The notes beneath the pieces were generated by a model, which was not told the DNA's origin, did not search any database, and saw nothing but the letters and a program-made list of their open reading frames with translations. From contig NZ_FJUR01000001.1 in NCBI RefSeq assembly GCF_900067135.1, positions 681,001 to 745,000 of the forward strand: DNA of 64,000 nucleotides. The letters are read 5' to 3'. The position numbers were made by a program, and so were the translations under genes. Position 1 is the stretch's first letter, and every line of letters begins with the position of its first letter. Shown one piece after another: positions 9,145 through 20,601 of this stretch. The DNA comes from Rhizobium sp. 9140. GTDB taxonomy: Bacteria > Pseudomonadota > Alphaproteobacteria > Rhizobiales > Rhizobiaceae.

Positions 9145-10251
9145 ATGGATTTCGCGCTCCGCAAGGTCGCCTTTTCGGATCTGCCCGGCTGGGCGGAAGA
9201 CGATCCGGCCGATCTTCTGCCGGCCCTGCGCCGGTGCCGGCACCATGTCGAAACGGTCAAGCCTCACCGAACCGGATCGCTCGGCATATCCTCGCACGAT
9301 CTTCTGCCAGCCTACCGCGCAGCCGATGATCTCAAAGCACCGGATGCCGCTACGGCCCGCGCCTTCTTCGAGGAGAACTTTCAGCCCTTCGCCATCGAGC
9401 GTCGGGATGGAAAGCCGGGTTTCGTCACTGCCTTCTTCGAGCCCACGGTTGCTGTCAGCCGCGAGCGCGCCGGCGAATATACCTATCCCTTCTATCGCCG
9501 CCCGGCCGATCTCATCGATCTCGATGCGACAAACCGCCCGGCCTCTCTGGACGAGAGCTTCGCCTTCGCCCGCAGCGTTGAGGGTCGCGTCGAGGAATAT
9601 CCCGACCGTCAAGCGATCGAAACCGGCTGTCTCGCCGGGCGCGGGCTCGAGATTGCTTATGCCCGCTCAAAGACCGATGTCTTCTTCGCCCATGTTCAGG
9701 GCGCCGCACGGCTCGTCTTTCCTGACGGTTCTTCGGAGCGAATCACCTATGCCGCAAAGAGCGGCCACCCCTTTTCGGCCATCGGCCGGCTGCTGATCGA
9801 CCGCGGCGACATCGATGCGGCGACCGTATCCATGCAGTCGATCAAGGGCTGGCTCGATATGCATCCCGAGGAAGCCGACGCGGTGATGTGGCATAACCGC
9901 TCCTTCATCTTCTTTCGCGAGGCCACGGTCGAGGACCCCGAACTCGGACCCGTTGCCGCCGCCAAGGTGCCCTTGCAGCCGGGACGCTCCTTGGCGGTCG
10001 ACCGCCTGATCCATACATTCGGCGTGCCGTTCTTCATCGCAAGCGACAGCCTGACCCGCATCGACGTCGGCCGGCCGTTTCGGCGGCTGATGCTGGCGCT
10101 CGATACCGGCACCGCCATCGTCGGCCCGGCTCGTGGCGACATCTTTACAGGTTCAGGGGATGAAGCGGGCGAGCGAGCGGGCGCAGTGCGCAACGAGGCG
10201 GACTTTTTCATTTTGATTCCGAAGGCGGCGGCAGCAAGATACGAGACATGA
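9145..10251 (+). CDS. mltA: Membrane-bound lytic murein transglycosylase A (MltA), no visible signal peptide
   Basis: Cleaves peptidoglycan glycan strands with formation of 1,6-anhydromuramic acid. The 368 residues contain the MltA domain (about 90-250; TAFFEP, YPFYRRPADL, YAAKSGHPFSAIGRLLI) and the C-terminal 3D domain, whose Asp motif appears as LALDTGTAIVGPARGDIFTGSG. Unusually, the N-terminus (MDFALRKVAFSDLPGW) has neither a signal peptide nor a lipobox, and the in-frame codons upstream code nothing hydrophobic. It overlaps smr as ATGA. Confidence 0.93.
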   Translation: MDFALRKVAFSDLPGWAEDDPADLLPALRRCRHHVETVKPHRTGSLGISSHDLLPAYRAADDLKAPDAATARAFFEENFQPFAIERRDGKPGFVTAFFEPTVAVSRERAGEYTYPFYRRPADLIDLDATNRPASLDESFAFARSVEGRVEEYPDRQAIETGCLAGRGLEIAYARSKTDVFFAHVQGAARLVFPDGSSERITYAAKSGHPFSAIGRLLIDRGDIDAATVSMQSIKGWLDMHPEEADAVMWHNRSFIFFREATVEDPELGPVAAAKVPLQPGRSLAVDRLIHTFGVPFFIASDSLTRIDVGRPFRRLMLALDTGTAIVGPARGDIFTGSGDEAGERAGAVRNEADFFILIPKAAAARYET

Positions 10252-10817
10252 CGAGGAAGAAGACGCTATCGAGCGAGGACCGCATTCTCTGGGGCAAGGT
10301 CGCCCGCTCGACGCGCGCGCTGCCCGGACGCATGGAGTTGCTTGCGCTCTTCGAGGGCGAAGACACGCCGCCGAAGCCCACAGAGCCGGTGCCCGTTCCC
10401 GCAGCGAAGGTGACGCGCGAGCCGGCACCAGCCGCCAAGGTCGAAACCGCGAGACGTCACCAGCCGTTGGAAAAGCCCGTCAAGCGCAAGCTCGCCAAGG
10501 GCCATCTGCCGATCGATGCCCGCATCGACCTTCACGGCATGGCGCAGTCGGAAGCGCATGGGCTCCTGCTGCGGTTCATATTGCGAGCGCATGATCATGG
10601 CTTGCGGCATGTTCTCGTCATCACCGGTAAGGGCACGTCGATGGGCAGCGAAGGTGCTTTGAAACGGGCAGTGCCGCTCTGGTTCTCGCTGCCCGACTTC
10701 CGGCCTCTGATCTCCTCCTACGAGCCCGCTGCCCGCAATCATGGGGGCGAGGGCGCCCTCTATGTTCGCCTGTCGCGGCACGGCGTCTCGCGGCATGGCT
10801 CCGGCTACAGCGTATGA
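10248..10817 (+). CDS. Smr-domain protein
   Basis: A 189-residue protein with a disordered Pro/Ala/Lys-rich N-terminal half and a C-terminal Smr (small MutS-related) domain. The domain carries the diagnostic IDLHGM (about 88-93) and VITGKGTSMGSEGALKRAVPLW motifs. Smr domains are nicking endonucleases or RNA endonucleases in MutS2, YdaL and SmrB; SmrB cuts mRNA at collided ribosomes. No MutS ATPase is attached, so this is a stand-alone form. It is coupled to mltA (ATGA) and to the following regulator (ATGA). Its substrate is not known. Confidence 0.9.
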   Translation: MTRKKTLSSEDRILWGKVARSTRALPGRMELLALFEGEDTPPKPTEPVPVPAAKVTREPAPAAKVETARRHQPLEKPVKRKLAKGHLPIDARIDLHGMAQSEAHGLLLRFILRAHDHGLRHVLVITGKGTSMGSEGALKRAVPLWFSLPDFRPLISSYEPAARNHGGEGALYVRLSRHGVSRHGSGYSV

Positions 10818-11191
10818 CACCCTTCGGTGAGGAGATGATCCGCCTGCGCGCCGAGCGCGGGGTGACGCAGAAGCAGATGGCGCAGGCGCTCAACGTGTCC
10901 GCCGCCTATCTCTCGGCGCTGGAGCATGGAAAGCGCGGCACGCCGAGTTTCGATTTCCTCCAGCGGGTTGCCGGGTACTTCCACATTATCTGGGATGAGG
11001 CGGACGCTTTGTTCGCGCTTGCGGCACAGTCGAACCCGCGCGTCACCGTCGACACATCAGGCCTTCCCCCGAAGCACACGATCCTTGCAAACCTCCTGGC
11101 CGCGCGGATCCGGCATCTTCCGGATCAGACGGTTGTGGATATCACGCAACTTTTGGACAATGCGCAGAAGGGTGCTAAAGATAATTCCTGA
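10814..11191 (+). CDS. XRE-family transcriptional regulator
   Basis: A 125-residue DNA-binding protein. Residues 4-62 form a Cro/C1-type helix-turn-helix (GVTQKQMAQALNVSAAYLSALEHGKRG), followed by a short helical tail of about 60 residues without a recognisable ligand domain. It overlaps smr as ATGA and ends the mltA-smr-xre transcript, 269 bp before gyrB. Small XRE proteins often autoregulate, so its own operon is a reasonable first target, but nothing in the sequence proves this. Confidence 0.88.
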   Translation: MTPFGEEMIRLRAERGVTQKQMAQALNVSAAYLSALEHGKRGTPSFDFLQRVAGYFHIIWDEADALFALAAQSNPRVTVDTSGLPPKHTILANLLAARIRHLPDQTVVDITQLLDNAQKGAKDNS

Positions 11192-11322
11192 AACCCTCTC
11201 CGGCAAAAGAGCCTGGCGATCTTGCCTCGGGAGCTGCGAGACAAACGGAAGAACCCATCCCGATCCCGCTTTCGCCGGATCGATTTCAAGGTCCGTTTCT
11301 GGCCCGCAACCATCTGTCAGGT

Positions 11323-11351
11323 TTGGAACCGGACCCGGAAATGCTTATATT
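11323..11351 (+). promoter_or_regulatory. Candidate sigma-70 promoter of gyrB
   Basis: TTGGAA (11323-11328), exact 17-bp spacer, TATATT (11346-11351), in the xre-gyrB gap and about 110 bp before the gyrB ATG. The long leader could allow supercoiling-dependent control. Confidence 0.6.
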
Positions 11352-11439
11352 CAGACGATTGCCAACAAGCTGATTCGCCCTCCCGGATTCCCGCATGGCC
11401 CGGATTCTCGTATGGCAAGCGTCCGAAACGACGCCGTAA

Positions 11440-13896
<2,457 letters not shown>

Positions 13897-13926
13897 CGCG
13901 TTACAGTCCTTGGAAACACACATCGA

Positions 13927-13960
13927 AAAGCCCTCGCAACCATCCGGCTGCGAGGGCTTT
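13927..13960. terminator. Bidirectional terminator between gyrB and the nitroreductase gene
   Basis: Perfect 12-bp inverted repeat AAAGCCCTCGCA / TGCGAGGGCTTT with a 10-nt loop, 31 bp after the gyrB stop and 35 bp from the convergent nitroreductase stop. Confidence 0.85.
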
Positions 13961-13994
13961 GTCACATTGACCTCAGGCTTGAGACCTGAGCCGA

Positions 13995-14597
13995 TCAGTC
14001 AGCCTTGAAGCTGCCGTTGAAAGCAAGTTCGGAGAGCGGACGGCGGGGGCTCGGGGTTTCCCGCGACTGCAGGCCTTCCGGCAGGACCGACTTGTCGCCG
14101 ACGCGGCCGATCGCGACGCCGGCTTCGACGCGGTAGCCTTCGGGAATCCCGAGGATCTCGGCAGCCTTGTCGAAGTGGATGCCGGTCATGCCATGCGCCT
14201 GGTAGCCGAGCAGCATCGCCTGATGGGCGATGGCGCCCCAGGCCGATCCTGCATCGAAGCTATGGCTGTAGGAGGGCTTGGATTCCGTGGAACCCGGTGC
14301 CGTGAAATGCGTCTTCGAAATGATGATCACCAGCGCGGAGGCGGACTTCGCCCAGCTCTGGTTGAAATCGTTGAGGATCGGGAGAAGCGTATCCCATTCC
14401 GGCGTGCCGCGCAGTGCATAGGAGAAGCGCCAAGGCTGCGAGTTGAAGGCGGATGGCGCCCAGCGGCCGGCTTCGAGAATCGTCAGAAGCTCCGCTTCGC
14501 CCATCGTCTCGTCCTTGAAGGCGCGGGGCGACCAGCGGTCCAGAAAGCTGGCTTCGATCGGATGGTCGGCCTGTCGGAAATTGCTCGACGTGGTCAT
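13995..14597 (-). CDS. Nitroreductase-family oxidoreductase
   Basis: A 200-residue FMN-dependent NAD(P)H oxidoreductase. Visible nitroreductase motifs are the N-terminal RWSPRAF flavin-phosphate region, EAGRWAPSAFNSQPWRF (the classic SSxNxQPW site) and the C-terminal GVAIGRVGDK loop. The ATG at 14597 (MTTSSNFRQADHPI) was chosen; a 29-codon upstream extension lacks family features. It is a single gene, convergent with gyrB and divergent from the aldolase. Substrate (quinone, nitroaromatic or other) is undetermined. Confidence 0.88.
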   Translation of the reverse strand: MTTSSNFRQADHPIEASFLDRWSPRAFKDETMGEAELLTILEAGRWAPSAFNSQPWRFSYALRGTPEWDTLLPILNDFNQSWAKSASALVIIISKTHFTAPGSTESKPSYSHSFDAGSAWGAIAHQAMLLGYQAHGMTGIHFDKAAEILGIPEGYRVEAGVAIGRVGDKSVLPEGLQSRETPSPRRPLSELAFNGSFKAD

Positions 14598-14800
14598 GGT
14601 TCTGGTCCTTCGAATGGATCGGCCGCTGTACCAGCGGTTGTCGATGGGAATAGCATGGGCGCGATGGAGAGCGCACTGCACCATCTAGTAAGTCCGTGCC
14701 ATCCCCGACAAGATGCTTTCAGCGAATAGAGTGTCTTCACCATGGAGACGATTGCCTGATGCCCTATCTGGGAGAGGGTGAGCGCGAGAAGGAGAGCGAC

Positions 14801-15604
14801 GTGCCGGCACCGGTCAATCCATTCAAGGCGGCACTCAAGGAGCGACGCTTCCAGCTCGGCCTCTGGGTGGCACTGGCCAGCCCGTACGCCGCCGAGGTCC
14901 TGTCCGAAAGCGGCTATGACTGGCTGCTCATCGATGGCGAACATGCCCCGAACGACATTCCCTCGCTCGCAGCGCAGGTCCAGGCGCTGAAAGGCTCGCA
15001 GAGCCATGCTGTCGTCCGCTTGCCGGTGGGCGAGACCTGGATGATCAAGCAGATCCTCGACGCCGGCGCCCAGACCGTCATGATCCCGATGGTGGAAACC
15101 GTCGAGGAAGCCGAGCGGCTGGTGCGGGCGGTGCGCTATCCGCCGCGCGGTGACCGAGGCGTTGGCGCGGCGCTCGGCCGGGCCTCCAACTTCAGTCGCA
15201 TCGGCGATTATCTGGAAACGGCGGATCGCGAGATCTGCCTGATCGTCCAGATCGAGAGCCGGGCGGGTCTGGCCGCTCTCGACCGGATCGCCGCGATCGA
15301 CGGCGTGGATGGCTTGTTCATCGGCCCATCCGATCTCGCGGCCGACATGGGCCTTCTCGGGCAACCCGGTCATCCCGATGTCACGGAAGCCATTGGCGAT
15401 GCCTTCACGCGGATCGTCCGAGCCGGCAAGGCGTCGGGAATCATGACGCTTAGCCTCGATCAGGCACGGCTCTATCGTAAACTCGGCGCGGACTTCATGG
15501 CGATCGGCACGGATGTAACGACGCTCGTGGAAGCAACCACCCGGCTTCGCCTGCAATATCAGGAGGATGAAACTTCTGCTCCAACAGGATCGTCCGGGTA
15601 TTAA
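14801..15604 (+). CDS. HpcH/HpaI-family aldolase
   Basis: A class II, divalent-metal-dependent pyruvate aldolase of the HpcH/HpaI family (2-keto-3-deoxy acid or 4-hydroxy-2-oxoheptanedioate type), 267 residues. Motifs seen are LGLWVALASPYAAEVL, DGEHAPND (active-site His), the metal ligand Glu in VQIESRAGLAAL, and GLFIGPSDLAADMG. The GTG at 14801 is preferred because an AAGGAGA ribosome-binding site sits just before it and the length then fits the family; an ATG at 14759 would add 14 residues. The catabolic pathway is not shown by its neighbours. Confidence 0.85.
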   Translation: MPAPVNPFKAALKERRFQLGLWVALASPYAAEVLSESGYDWLLIDGEHAPNDIPSLAAQVQALKGSQSHAVVRLPVGETWMIKQILDAGAQTVMIPMVETVEEAERLVRAVRYPPRGDRGVGAALGRASNFSRIGDYLETADREICLIVQIESRAGLAALDRIAAIDGVDGLFIGPSDLAADMGLLGQPGHPDVTEAIGDAFTRIVRAGKASGIMTLSLDQARLYRKLGADFMAIGTDVTTLVEATTRLRLQYQEDETSAPTGSSGY

Positions 15605-15783
15605 AGAGCTTATCGACTTGTCAACGCCTTCGGGCGCACACTTCTTCGAGGAGTAGGGGAGGATTTCAAGATAATTGTAGAGGAAGGTCTTGCGACAGTT
15701 TCGCACCGGCCAACCGTGATACTCTAACGCACTTGCCGCACTGCACAATAAAGCGTAGCCTATCATATTAGAGGAATATGAAA

Positions 15784-15811
15784 CGGAGACTTTACGCCAG
15801 AACTGTCTCCG
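15784..15811. repeat. Short dyad in the phaZ leader
   Basis: CGGAGAC (15784-15790) and GTCTCCG (15805-15811) form a perfect 7-bp inverted repeat with a 14-nt loop, ending 9 bp before the AAAAGGAG ribosome-binding site of phaZ. It could be an operator or an mRNA hairpin. Confidence 0.35.
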
Positions 15812-15838
15812 CTCATGGTAAAAAGGAGTTTGTATCCA

Positions 15839-17110
15839 ATGTTTTACCAGTTCTATGAGCTGAACCACGCGATCATGGCTCCCTGGCGTGCCGCAGCCGA
15901 CGCCATGCGGCTGGCCTATAGCAATCCACTCAACCCGCTGTCGCAAACCTATCTCGGCCGCACCGCAGCAGCCGGTCTCGAAGTCTTCGAACGCTCGACC
16001 CGCCGCTACGGCAAGCCGGAATTCGGTCTGCATGAGACGATCATCGACGGCCAGCCGATCTCGATCGACGAGAAGATCGTCTGGCGTCAGCCCTTCTGCA
16101 ATCTCATCCACTTCGAGCGCGTTCTCGAAAAGCCGGCCAGGTCCGATCCACGCGTCCTGATCGTCGCCCCGATGTCCGGCCACTACGCGACGCTTCTGCG
16201 CGGCACCGTGGAAGCGCTGCTGCCGACCTCCGACATCTACATCACGGACTGGATCGACGCGCGCATGGTACCCCTGACGGAGGGGACGTTCGATCTCGAC
16301 GACTATATCGAATACCTCATCGAGATCCTGCATTTCCTCGGTCCCGACACGCATGTCATCGCGGTTTGCCAGCCGGCCGTTCCCGTTCTTGCCGCAGCCG
16401 CCATCATGGAAGCCCGGGGCGATGCACTCTCGCCGGCCTCAATGACGCTGATGGGCGGGCCGATCGACACGCGGATCAACCCGACCGCCGTCAACAAGCT
16501 CGCCAAGGACAAGCCGATCGAATGGTTCCGCGACAATGTCGTAATGCCCGTTCCGTTCCCCCAGCCCGGCTTCATGCGGCCGGTCTATCCCGGCTTCCTC
16601 CAGCTTTCCGGCTTCATGTCGATGAACCTCGACAGGCATATCAACGCCCAGAAGGAATTCTTTGACCATCTCGTCAAGCATGACGGCGATGCAGCCGAGA
16701 AGCATCGGGAGTTCTACGACGAATATCTCGCCGTGATGGACCTGACTGCCGAATTCTATCTCCAGACAGTCGATGTGGTCTTCATGCAGCACGCCTTGCC
16801 GAAGGGCGAGATGATGCATCGTGGCGAGCGGGTAGATACGCACGCGATCCGCAAGGTGGCCTTGCTGACGGTTGAGGGCGAAAACGACGACATCTCCGGC
16901 GCCGGTCAGACGGAGGCGGCACAGACCATCTGTTCCAATATTCCGGACCATATGCGGATGCATTACGTGCAGCCGGATGTCGGACATTACGGCGTTTTCA
17001 ATGGTTCGCGCTTCCGTCGGGAAATCGCACCGCGCATCACCGCTTTCCAGCGCGAGCACGGCCACAAGGCCGCCGCCGTCAAGGTCATCAAGGGTGGAAA
17101 AACCGCTTAA
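15839..17110 (+). CDS. phaZ: Intracellular polyhydroxyalkanoate (PHB) depolymerase
   Basis: Mobilises stored poly-3-hydroxybutyrate in the cytoplasm. The 423 residues match the PhaZ/DepA intracellular family: N-terminal YQFYELNHAIMAPWRAAA, an alpha/beta-hydrolase core with LIVAPMSGHYATLLRGTVEALL and ITDWIDARMVPL, and VIAVCQPAVPVLAA, where Cys replaces the usual Ser nucleophile as in this family. The C-terminal VQPDVGHYGVFNGSRFR supplies the catalytic His. The ATG at 15839 has AAAAGGAG 10 bp upstream. It is a single gene with its own terminator. Confidence 0.93.
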   Translation: MFYQFYELNHAIMAPWRAAADAMRLAYSNPLNPLSQTYLGRTAAAGLEVFERSTRRYGKPEFGLHETIIDGQPISIDEKIVWRQPFCNLIHFERVLEKPARSDPRVLIVAPMSGHYATLLRGTVEALLPTSDIYITDWIDARMVPLTEGTFDLDDYIEYLIEILHFLGPDTHVIAVCQPAVPVLAAAAIMEARGDALSPASMTLMGGPIDTRINPTAVNKLAKDKPIEWFRDNVVMPVPFPQPGFMRPVYPGFLQLSGFMSMNLDRHINAQKEFFDHLVKHDGDAAEKHREFYDEYLAVMDLTAEFYLQTVDVVFMQHALPKGEMMHRGERVDTHAIRKVALLTVEGENDDISGAGQTEAAQTICSNIPDHMRMHYVQPDVGHYGVFNGSRFRREIAPRITAFQREHGHKAAAVKVIKGGKTA

Positions 17111-17146
17111 GAGCGGAAAAGCGAACGGAAACATCGAAAAAGGGTG

Positions 17147-17174
17147 AAATCGGGCAAGCCCTTGCCCGATTTTT
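17147..17174 (+). terminator. Rho-independent terminator of phaZ
   Basis: An 11-bp perfect stem AAATCGGGCAA / TTGCCCGATTT with a 4-nt loop, followed by T residues, 37 bp after the phaZ stop. Confidence 0.88.
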
Positions 17175-17267
17175 GGTTGCATCGTCTTGTGATGGAATGG
17201 ACCTGTTCCCACATCGAAGAGAGCGGGTTCGGCGATCGAACCCCTCTATAGATGAGGACCAATCCCC

Positions 17268-17720
17268 ATGAATCAAAATGCCTTGATCCGTCCTGACTGG
17301 ACGCCCGCGACCATTGCGTTGATGGTTCTCGGCTTCGTCGTTTTCTGGCCGCTCGGCATGGCCATGCTCGCTTACATCCTGTTCGGTGAACGCTTGAAAT
17401 CCTTCAAACGCGACGCGAATGCCTCCGTCGATACCATCCTTTCCACCTTCAAGGGTGGCTTCGGCGGCTTTGGCAAGACGGGTTTTTCGCGCGGCACGTT
17501 TCGCGCCGGCGATACGGGCAACGTCGCTTTCGACGACTGGCGAGAAGCCGAACTGGCGCGTCTCGATGAGGAGCGTCGTCGTCTGGACGACATGCGCGAA
17601 GACTTCGACGCCTACGTCCGCGAACTGCGCCGTGCCAAGGATCAGGATGATTTCGACCGCTTCATGCGCGAGCGCAATAACCCGTCGAATGGCCCGGTCA
17701 CCGGCTATACCGGTAACTGA
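17268..17720 (+). CDS. DUF2852 membrane protein
   Basis: A 150-residue protein of the DUF2852 family, found in alphaproteobacteria. One membrane segment (about 16-38, TIALMVLGFVVFWPLGMAMLAYIL) follows a short N-terminus. The rest is cytoplasmic, with a Gly/Phe-rich stretch (about 60-80) and a strongly charged helical region DDWREAELARLDEERRRLDD likely to form a coiled coil. Function is unknown. It has its own 157-bp leader and a terminator. Confidence 0.85.
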   Translation: MNQNALIRPDWTPATIALMVLGFVVFWPLGMAMLAYILFGERLKSFKRDANASVDTILSTFKGGFGGFGKTGFSRGTFRAGDTGNVAFDDWREAELARLDEERRRLDDMREDFDAYVRELRRAKDQDDFDRFMRERNNPSNGPVTGYTGN

Positions 17721-17765
17721 TCCTTGACGCGCCATGTGACCTCAGGCGCGCTTTGATGAAGAACA

Positions 17766-17802
17766 GGCCGGCCTTTCCTTTGCGGGGAAGGCCGGCCTTT
17801 TT
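17766..17802 (+). terminator. Terminator after the DUF2852 gene
   Basis: Strong GC stem GGCCGGCCTT / AAGGCCGGCC with extra pairing across the loop, followed by five T residues, 46 bp after the stop. Confidence 0.88.
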
Positions 17803-17850
17803 CATACCCGACCTGCGGCGTAAGGCTCGCGAATCATCTATCAGGATCCC

Positions 17851-18630
17851 ATGTTTCCTCTGTTGCTCAAGCCTGTTCGCCGCAAGAAGCCGGTCGCACC
17901 TGTCCGGCCGGCGAGCAAGACCGTCGTGAAGACACTGACTGTCGACGGGCGGGCGCTGCCCCTGACGATCCGGCAGAACCCGCGCGCAACGCGGATGACG
18001 CTGCGGATCGAGCCGGGCGGCCGTGCGCTCAAGATGACCATTCCGACCGGCCTGCCCGAACGCGAGATCACGCAGTTTCTCGACCGCCATGAGGCATGGC
18101 TTTCCAGCCGTCTGGCGCGTTTCTCGGGCGAAAGCGTGCTGGAGGAAGGTGGCATGATCTTCGTGCGCGGCGTGGCACACCGCATCGAGCGCACGGGTCG
18201 GCTGCGCGGCGTGACGGAAAGTGTCGTGGTGGATGACGAAGCGGTGCTGCGGGTCAGCGGCGCGGCGGAACATCTCGGCCGCCGCATTGCCGACTTCCTG
18301 AAGAAGGAGGCCCGCAAGGATCTGGAGCGGCTGGCGCCGGCCCATGCATTGAACGTGGGGCGACGGATCAAGTCTCTGACGCTGCGGGATACGCGAAGCC
18401 GCTGGGGCTCCTGCGCGGTGGATGGCGCGCTGAATTTCTCCTGGCGGATCGTCATGGCGCCGCCCTACGTCATTGATTATCTCGCAGCCCATGAGGTGGC
18501 CCACCTCAAGGAAATGAACCACGGCCCGAACTTCTGGGCGCTCTGCGAGCGGCTCTGCCCCCGCACATCCGACGCCCGACACTGGCTGAAGCGCAACGGG
18601 ACGCTGCTGCATGCCATCGACTTCACCTGA
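17851..18630 (+). CDS. YgjP-like (DUF45 / M48-type) zinc metallopeptidase
   Basis: A 259-residue protein of the YgjP/DUF45 metallopeptidase family. The zinc motif HEVAH (H214, E215, H218) sits in the characteristic context YLAAHEVAHLKEMNHGPNFWALCE. Upstream is the conserved TRSRWGSCAVDGALNFSWRIVMAPPYVIDYL block. The N-terminus is Lys/Arg-rich without a signal peptide, so it is cytoplasmic. It precedes trpF by 75 bp on the same strand. The natural substrate is unknown. Confidence 0.9.
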   Translation: MFPLLLKPVRRKKPVAPVRPASKTVVKTLTVDGRALPLTIRQNPRATRMTLRIEPGGRALKMTIPTGLPEREITQFLDRHEAWLSSRLARFSGESVLEEGGMIFVRGVAHRIERTGRLRGVTESVVVDDEAVLRVSGAAEHLGRRIADFLKKEARKDLERLAPAHALNVGRRIKSLTLRDTRSRWGSCAVDGALNFSWRIVMAPPYVIDYLAAHEVAHLKEMNHGPNFWALCERLCPRTSDARHWLKRNGTLLHAIDFT

Positions 18631-18705
18631 TTGCGTCCATCGACGCGTGTGCGAGCCCTTGTTTTGGCTCGACTCGCACGCCGATTCATGCAAATGCGGT
18701 GCCTT

Positions 18706-19380
18706 ATGACCATCGATGTCAAGATCTGCGGGTTGAAGACCGCCGAAGCCGTCGACAAGGCGGTTGCCTTGGGCGCGAACCATGTCGGCTTCATCTTTTT
18801 CGAGAAGAGCCCGCGCAATATCGAGCCGGACGATGCCGCACGGCTTGCCGACCGGATCAGGGGTCAGGCAAAGATCGTTGCCGTGACGGTGGATGCGGAT
18901 AACGACACGCTGGACGAAATCGTCTCGTCGCTCGATCCCGACATCCTGCAGCTTCACGGCCACGAGACGGCGGCACGCGCGCTCGACATCCGCGCCATCT
19001 ACGGCCGGCCCGTCATGAAGGCGTTTTCGGTGCGCGATGCCGACGATCTGCGCGCTGTGGATGCCTATATCGGCATTGCCGACAGGTTCCTGTTCGACGC
19101 CAAGGCTCCCAAGGGTTCCGCCCTGCCGGGCGGCAATGGCGTCTCTTTCGACTGGACGCTCCTCGATACGCTTGACGCCGAGGTGGATTACATGCTTTCC
19201 GGCGGTCTGAACGCCGGAAATATCCGCGAGGCCCTGGAAATGACGGGTACGCGGGCGATCGACATCTCCTCTGGAGTGGAGCGCGCGCCCGGCGTCAAGG
19301 ACCTCAGGCGGATGGAAGAGTTTTTCGATGCCGTTGCACAGGCTCGCGCAGAGCCTTTCCGGTCAAGGAGCACGACGTGA
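18706..19380 (+). CDS. trpF: Phosphoribosylanthranilate isomerase
   Basis: Third committed step of tryptophan synthesis, an Amadori rearrangement. The (beta/alpha)8 barrel of 224 residues starts [12 protein letters not shown], with the catalytic Cys in KICGL (position 8) and the general-acid Asp in FLFDAK. The phosphate loop is [11 protein letters not shown] and the closing motif is [15 protein letters not shown]. The ATG at 18706 fits the family; in-frame ATGs at 18688 and 18694 would add a few residues. Its TGA overlaps the trpB GTG. Confidence 0.96.
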   Translation: MTIDVKICGLKTAEAVDKAVALGANHVGFIFFEKSPRNIEPDDAARLADRIRGQAKIVAVTVDADNDTLDEIVSSLDPDILQLHGHETAARALDIRAIYGRPVMKAFSVRDADDLRAVDAYIGIADRFLFDAKAPKGSALPGGNGVSFDWTLLDTLDAEVDYMLSGGLNAGNIREALEMTGTRAIDISSGVERAPGVKDLRRMEEFFDAVAQARAEPFRSRSTT

Positions 19381-20597
19381 ATCAGACCCCTCTACCCAAT
19401 TCCTTCCGTTCCGGCCCCGACGAGGACGGTCGTTTCGGTATTTTCGGCGGTCGCTTCGTTGCGGAAACGCTGATGCCGCTGATCCTCGAGCTTGAAGCCG
19501 AGTGGGAGAAGGCAAAGACAGATCCCGCCTTCAACGCCGAGCTCGAACATCTCAACACCCATTATACCGGCCGTCCGAGCCCGCTCTATTTCGCCGAGCG
19601 ACTGACGGAGGAACTGGGTGGCGCAAAGGTCTATTTCAAGCGCGATGAGCTGAACCACACCGGTTCGCACAAGATCAACAACTGCCTGGGCCAGATCCTG
19701 CTCGCCAAGCGCATGGGCAAGACCCGCATCATCGCGGAAACCGGTGCCGGCCAGCATGGTGTGGCGACGGCAACCGTTGCGGCCCGCTTCGGCCTGCCCT
19801 GCGTGGTCTACATGGGCGCGACGGACGTCGAGCGGCAGTCGCCGAACGTCTTCCGGATGAAGCTTCTGGGTGCCGAAGTGCGCCCCGTCACAGCCGGACA
19901 CGGCACGCTCAAGGACGCCATGAACGAGGCCCTGCGCGACTGGGTCACGAATGTGAACGACACCTATTACCTGATCGGCACGGCCGCAGGTCCGCATCCC
20001 TATCCGGAAATGGTCCGCGACTTCCAGGCCGTCATCGGCCGGGAGACGCGTGAGCAGATGCTGGCCATGGAAGGCCGCCTGCCCGACATGCTGATCGCTG
20101 CCGTCGGCGGCGGTTCCAACGCCATCGGTCTCTTCCATCCCTTTCTCGACGATGCCAGCGTCAAGATCGTCGGCGTGGAAGCTGGCGGCAAGGGTCTCGA
20201 CGGCGAGGAGCATTGCGCCTCGCTGACGGCGGGCTCGCCCGGCGTTCTCCATGGCAACCGCACCTATCTGTTGCAGGACAAGGACGGTCAGATCAAGGAA
20301 GGCCATTCGATCTCCGCCGGCCTCGATTATCCCGGCATCGGGCCTGAACATTCCTGGCTGAAGGATGCCGGCCGCGTCGAATATGTGCCGATCATGGATC
20401 ATGAGGCGCTTGAAGCTTTCCAGCTCCTCACCCGCGTCGAAGGCATCATTCCCGCTCTGGAACCGAGCCATGCGCTCGCCGAAGTCATCAAGCGGGCGCC
20501 GACGATGGACAAGGACCAGATCATCGTGATGAACCTCTGCGGACGCGGCGACAAGGACATCTTCACCGTCGGCAAGCTGCTCGGAATGGGACTGTAA
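19377..20597 (+). CDS. trpB: Tryptophan synthase beta chain
   Basis: PLP enzyme that joins indole and serine to make tryptophan. The 406 residues include the PLP lysine K99 in NHTGSHKIN, the substrate loop [11 protein letters not shown], and the phosphate-binding [12 protein letters not shown]. Start is GTG at 19377, overlapping the trpF stop as GTGA. Four bases separate it from trpA, so trpFBA is a tightly coupled operon. No leader-peptide attenuator is visible upstream of trpF. Confidence 0.99.
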   Translation: MNQTPLPNSFRSGPDEDGRFGIFGGRFVAETLMPLILELEAEWEKAKTDPAFNAELEHLNTHYTGRPSPLYFAERLTEELGGAKVYFKRDELNHTGSHKINNCLGQILLAKRMGKTRIIAETGAGQHGVATATVAARFGLPCVVYMGATDVERQSPNVFRMKLLGAEVRPVTAGHGTLKDAMNEALRDWVTNVNDTYYLIGTAAGPHPYPEMVRDFQAVIGRETREQMLAMEGRLPDMLIAAVGGGSNAIGLFHPFLDDASVKIVGVEAGGKGLDGEEHCASLTAGSPGVLHGNRTYLLQDKDGQIKEGHSISAGLDYPGIGPEHSWLKDAGRVEYVPIMDHEALEAFQLLTRVEGIIPALEPSHALAEVIKRAPTMDKDQIIVMNLCGRGDKDIFTVGKLLGMGL

Positions 20598-20601
20598 GAA
20601 C

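Noticed and set aside
15720..15760. PhaR/AniA operator before phaZ (TTGC...TGCACAA words)
   Set aside because: TGC-rich half-sites are present but not in a symmetric arrangement I can defend.
14594..16354. 586-codon minus-strand ORF opposite the aldolase and phaZ
   Set aside because: Spans two well-supported plus-strand genes and an intergenic region; no family features.
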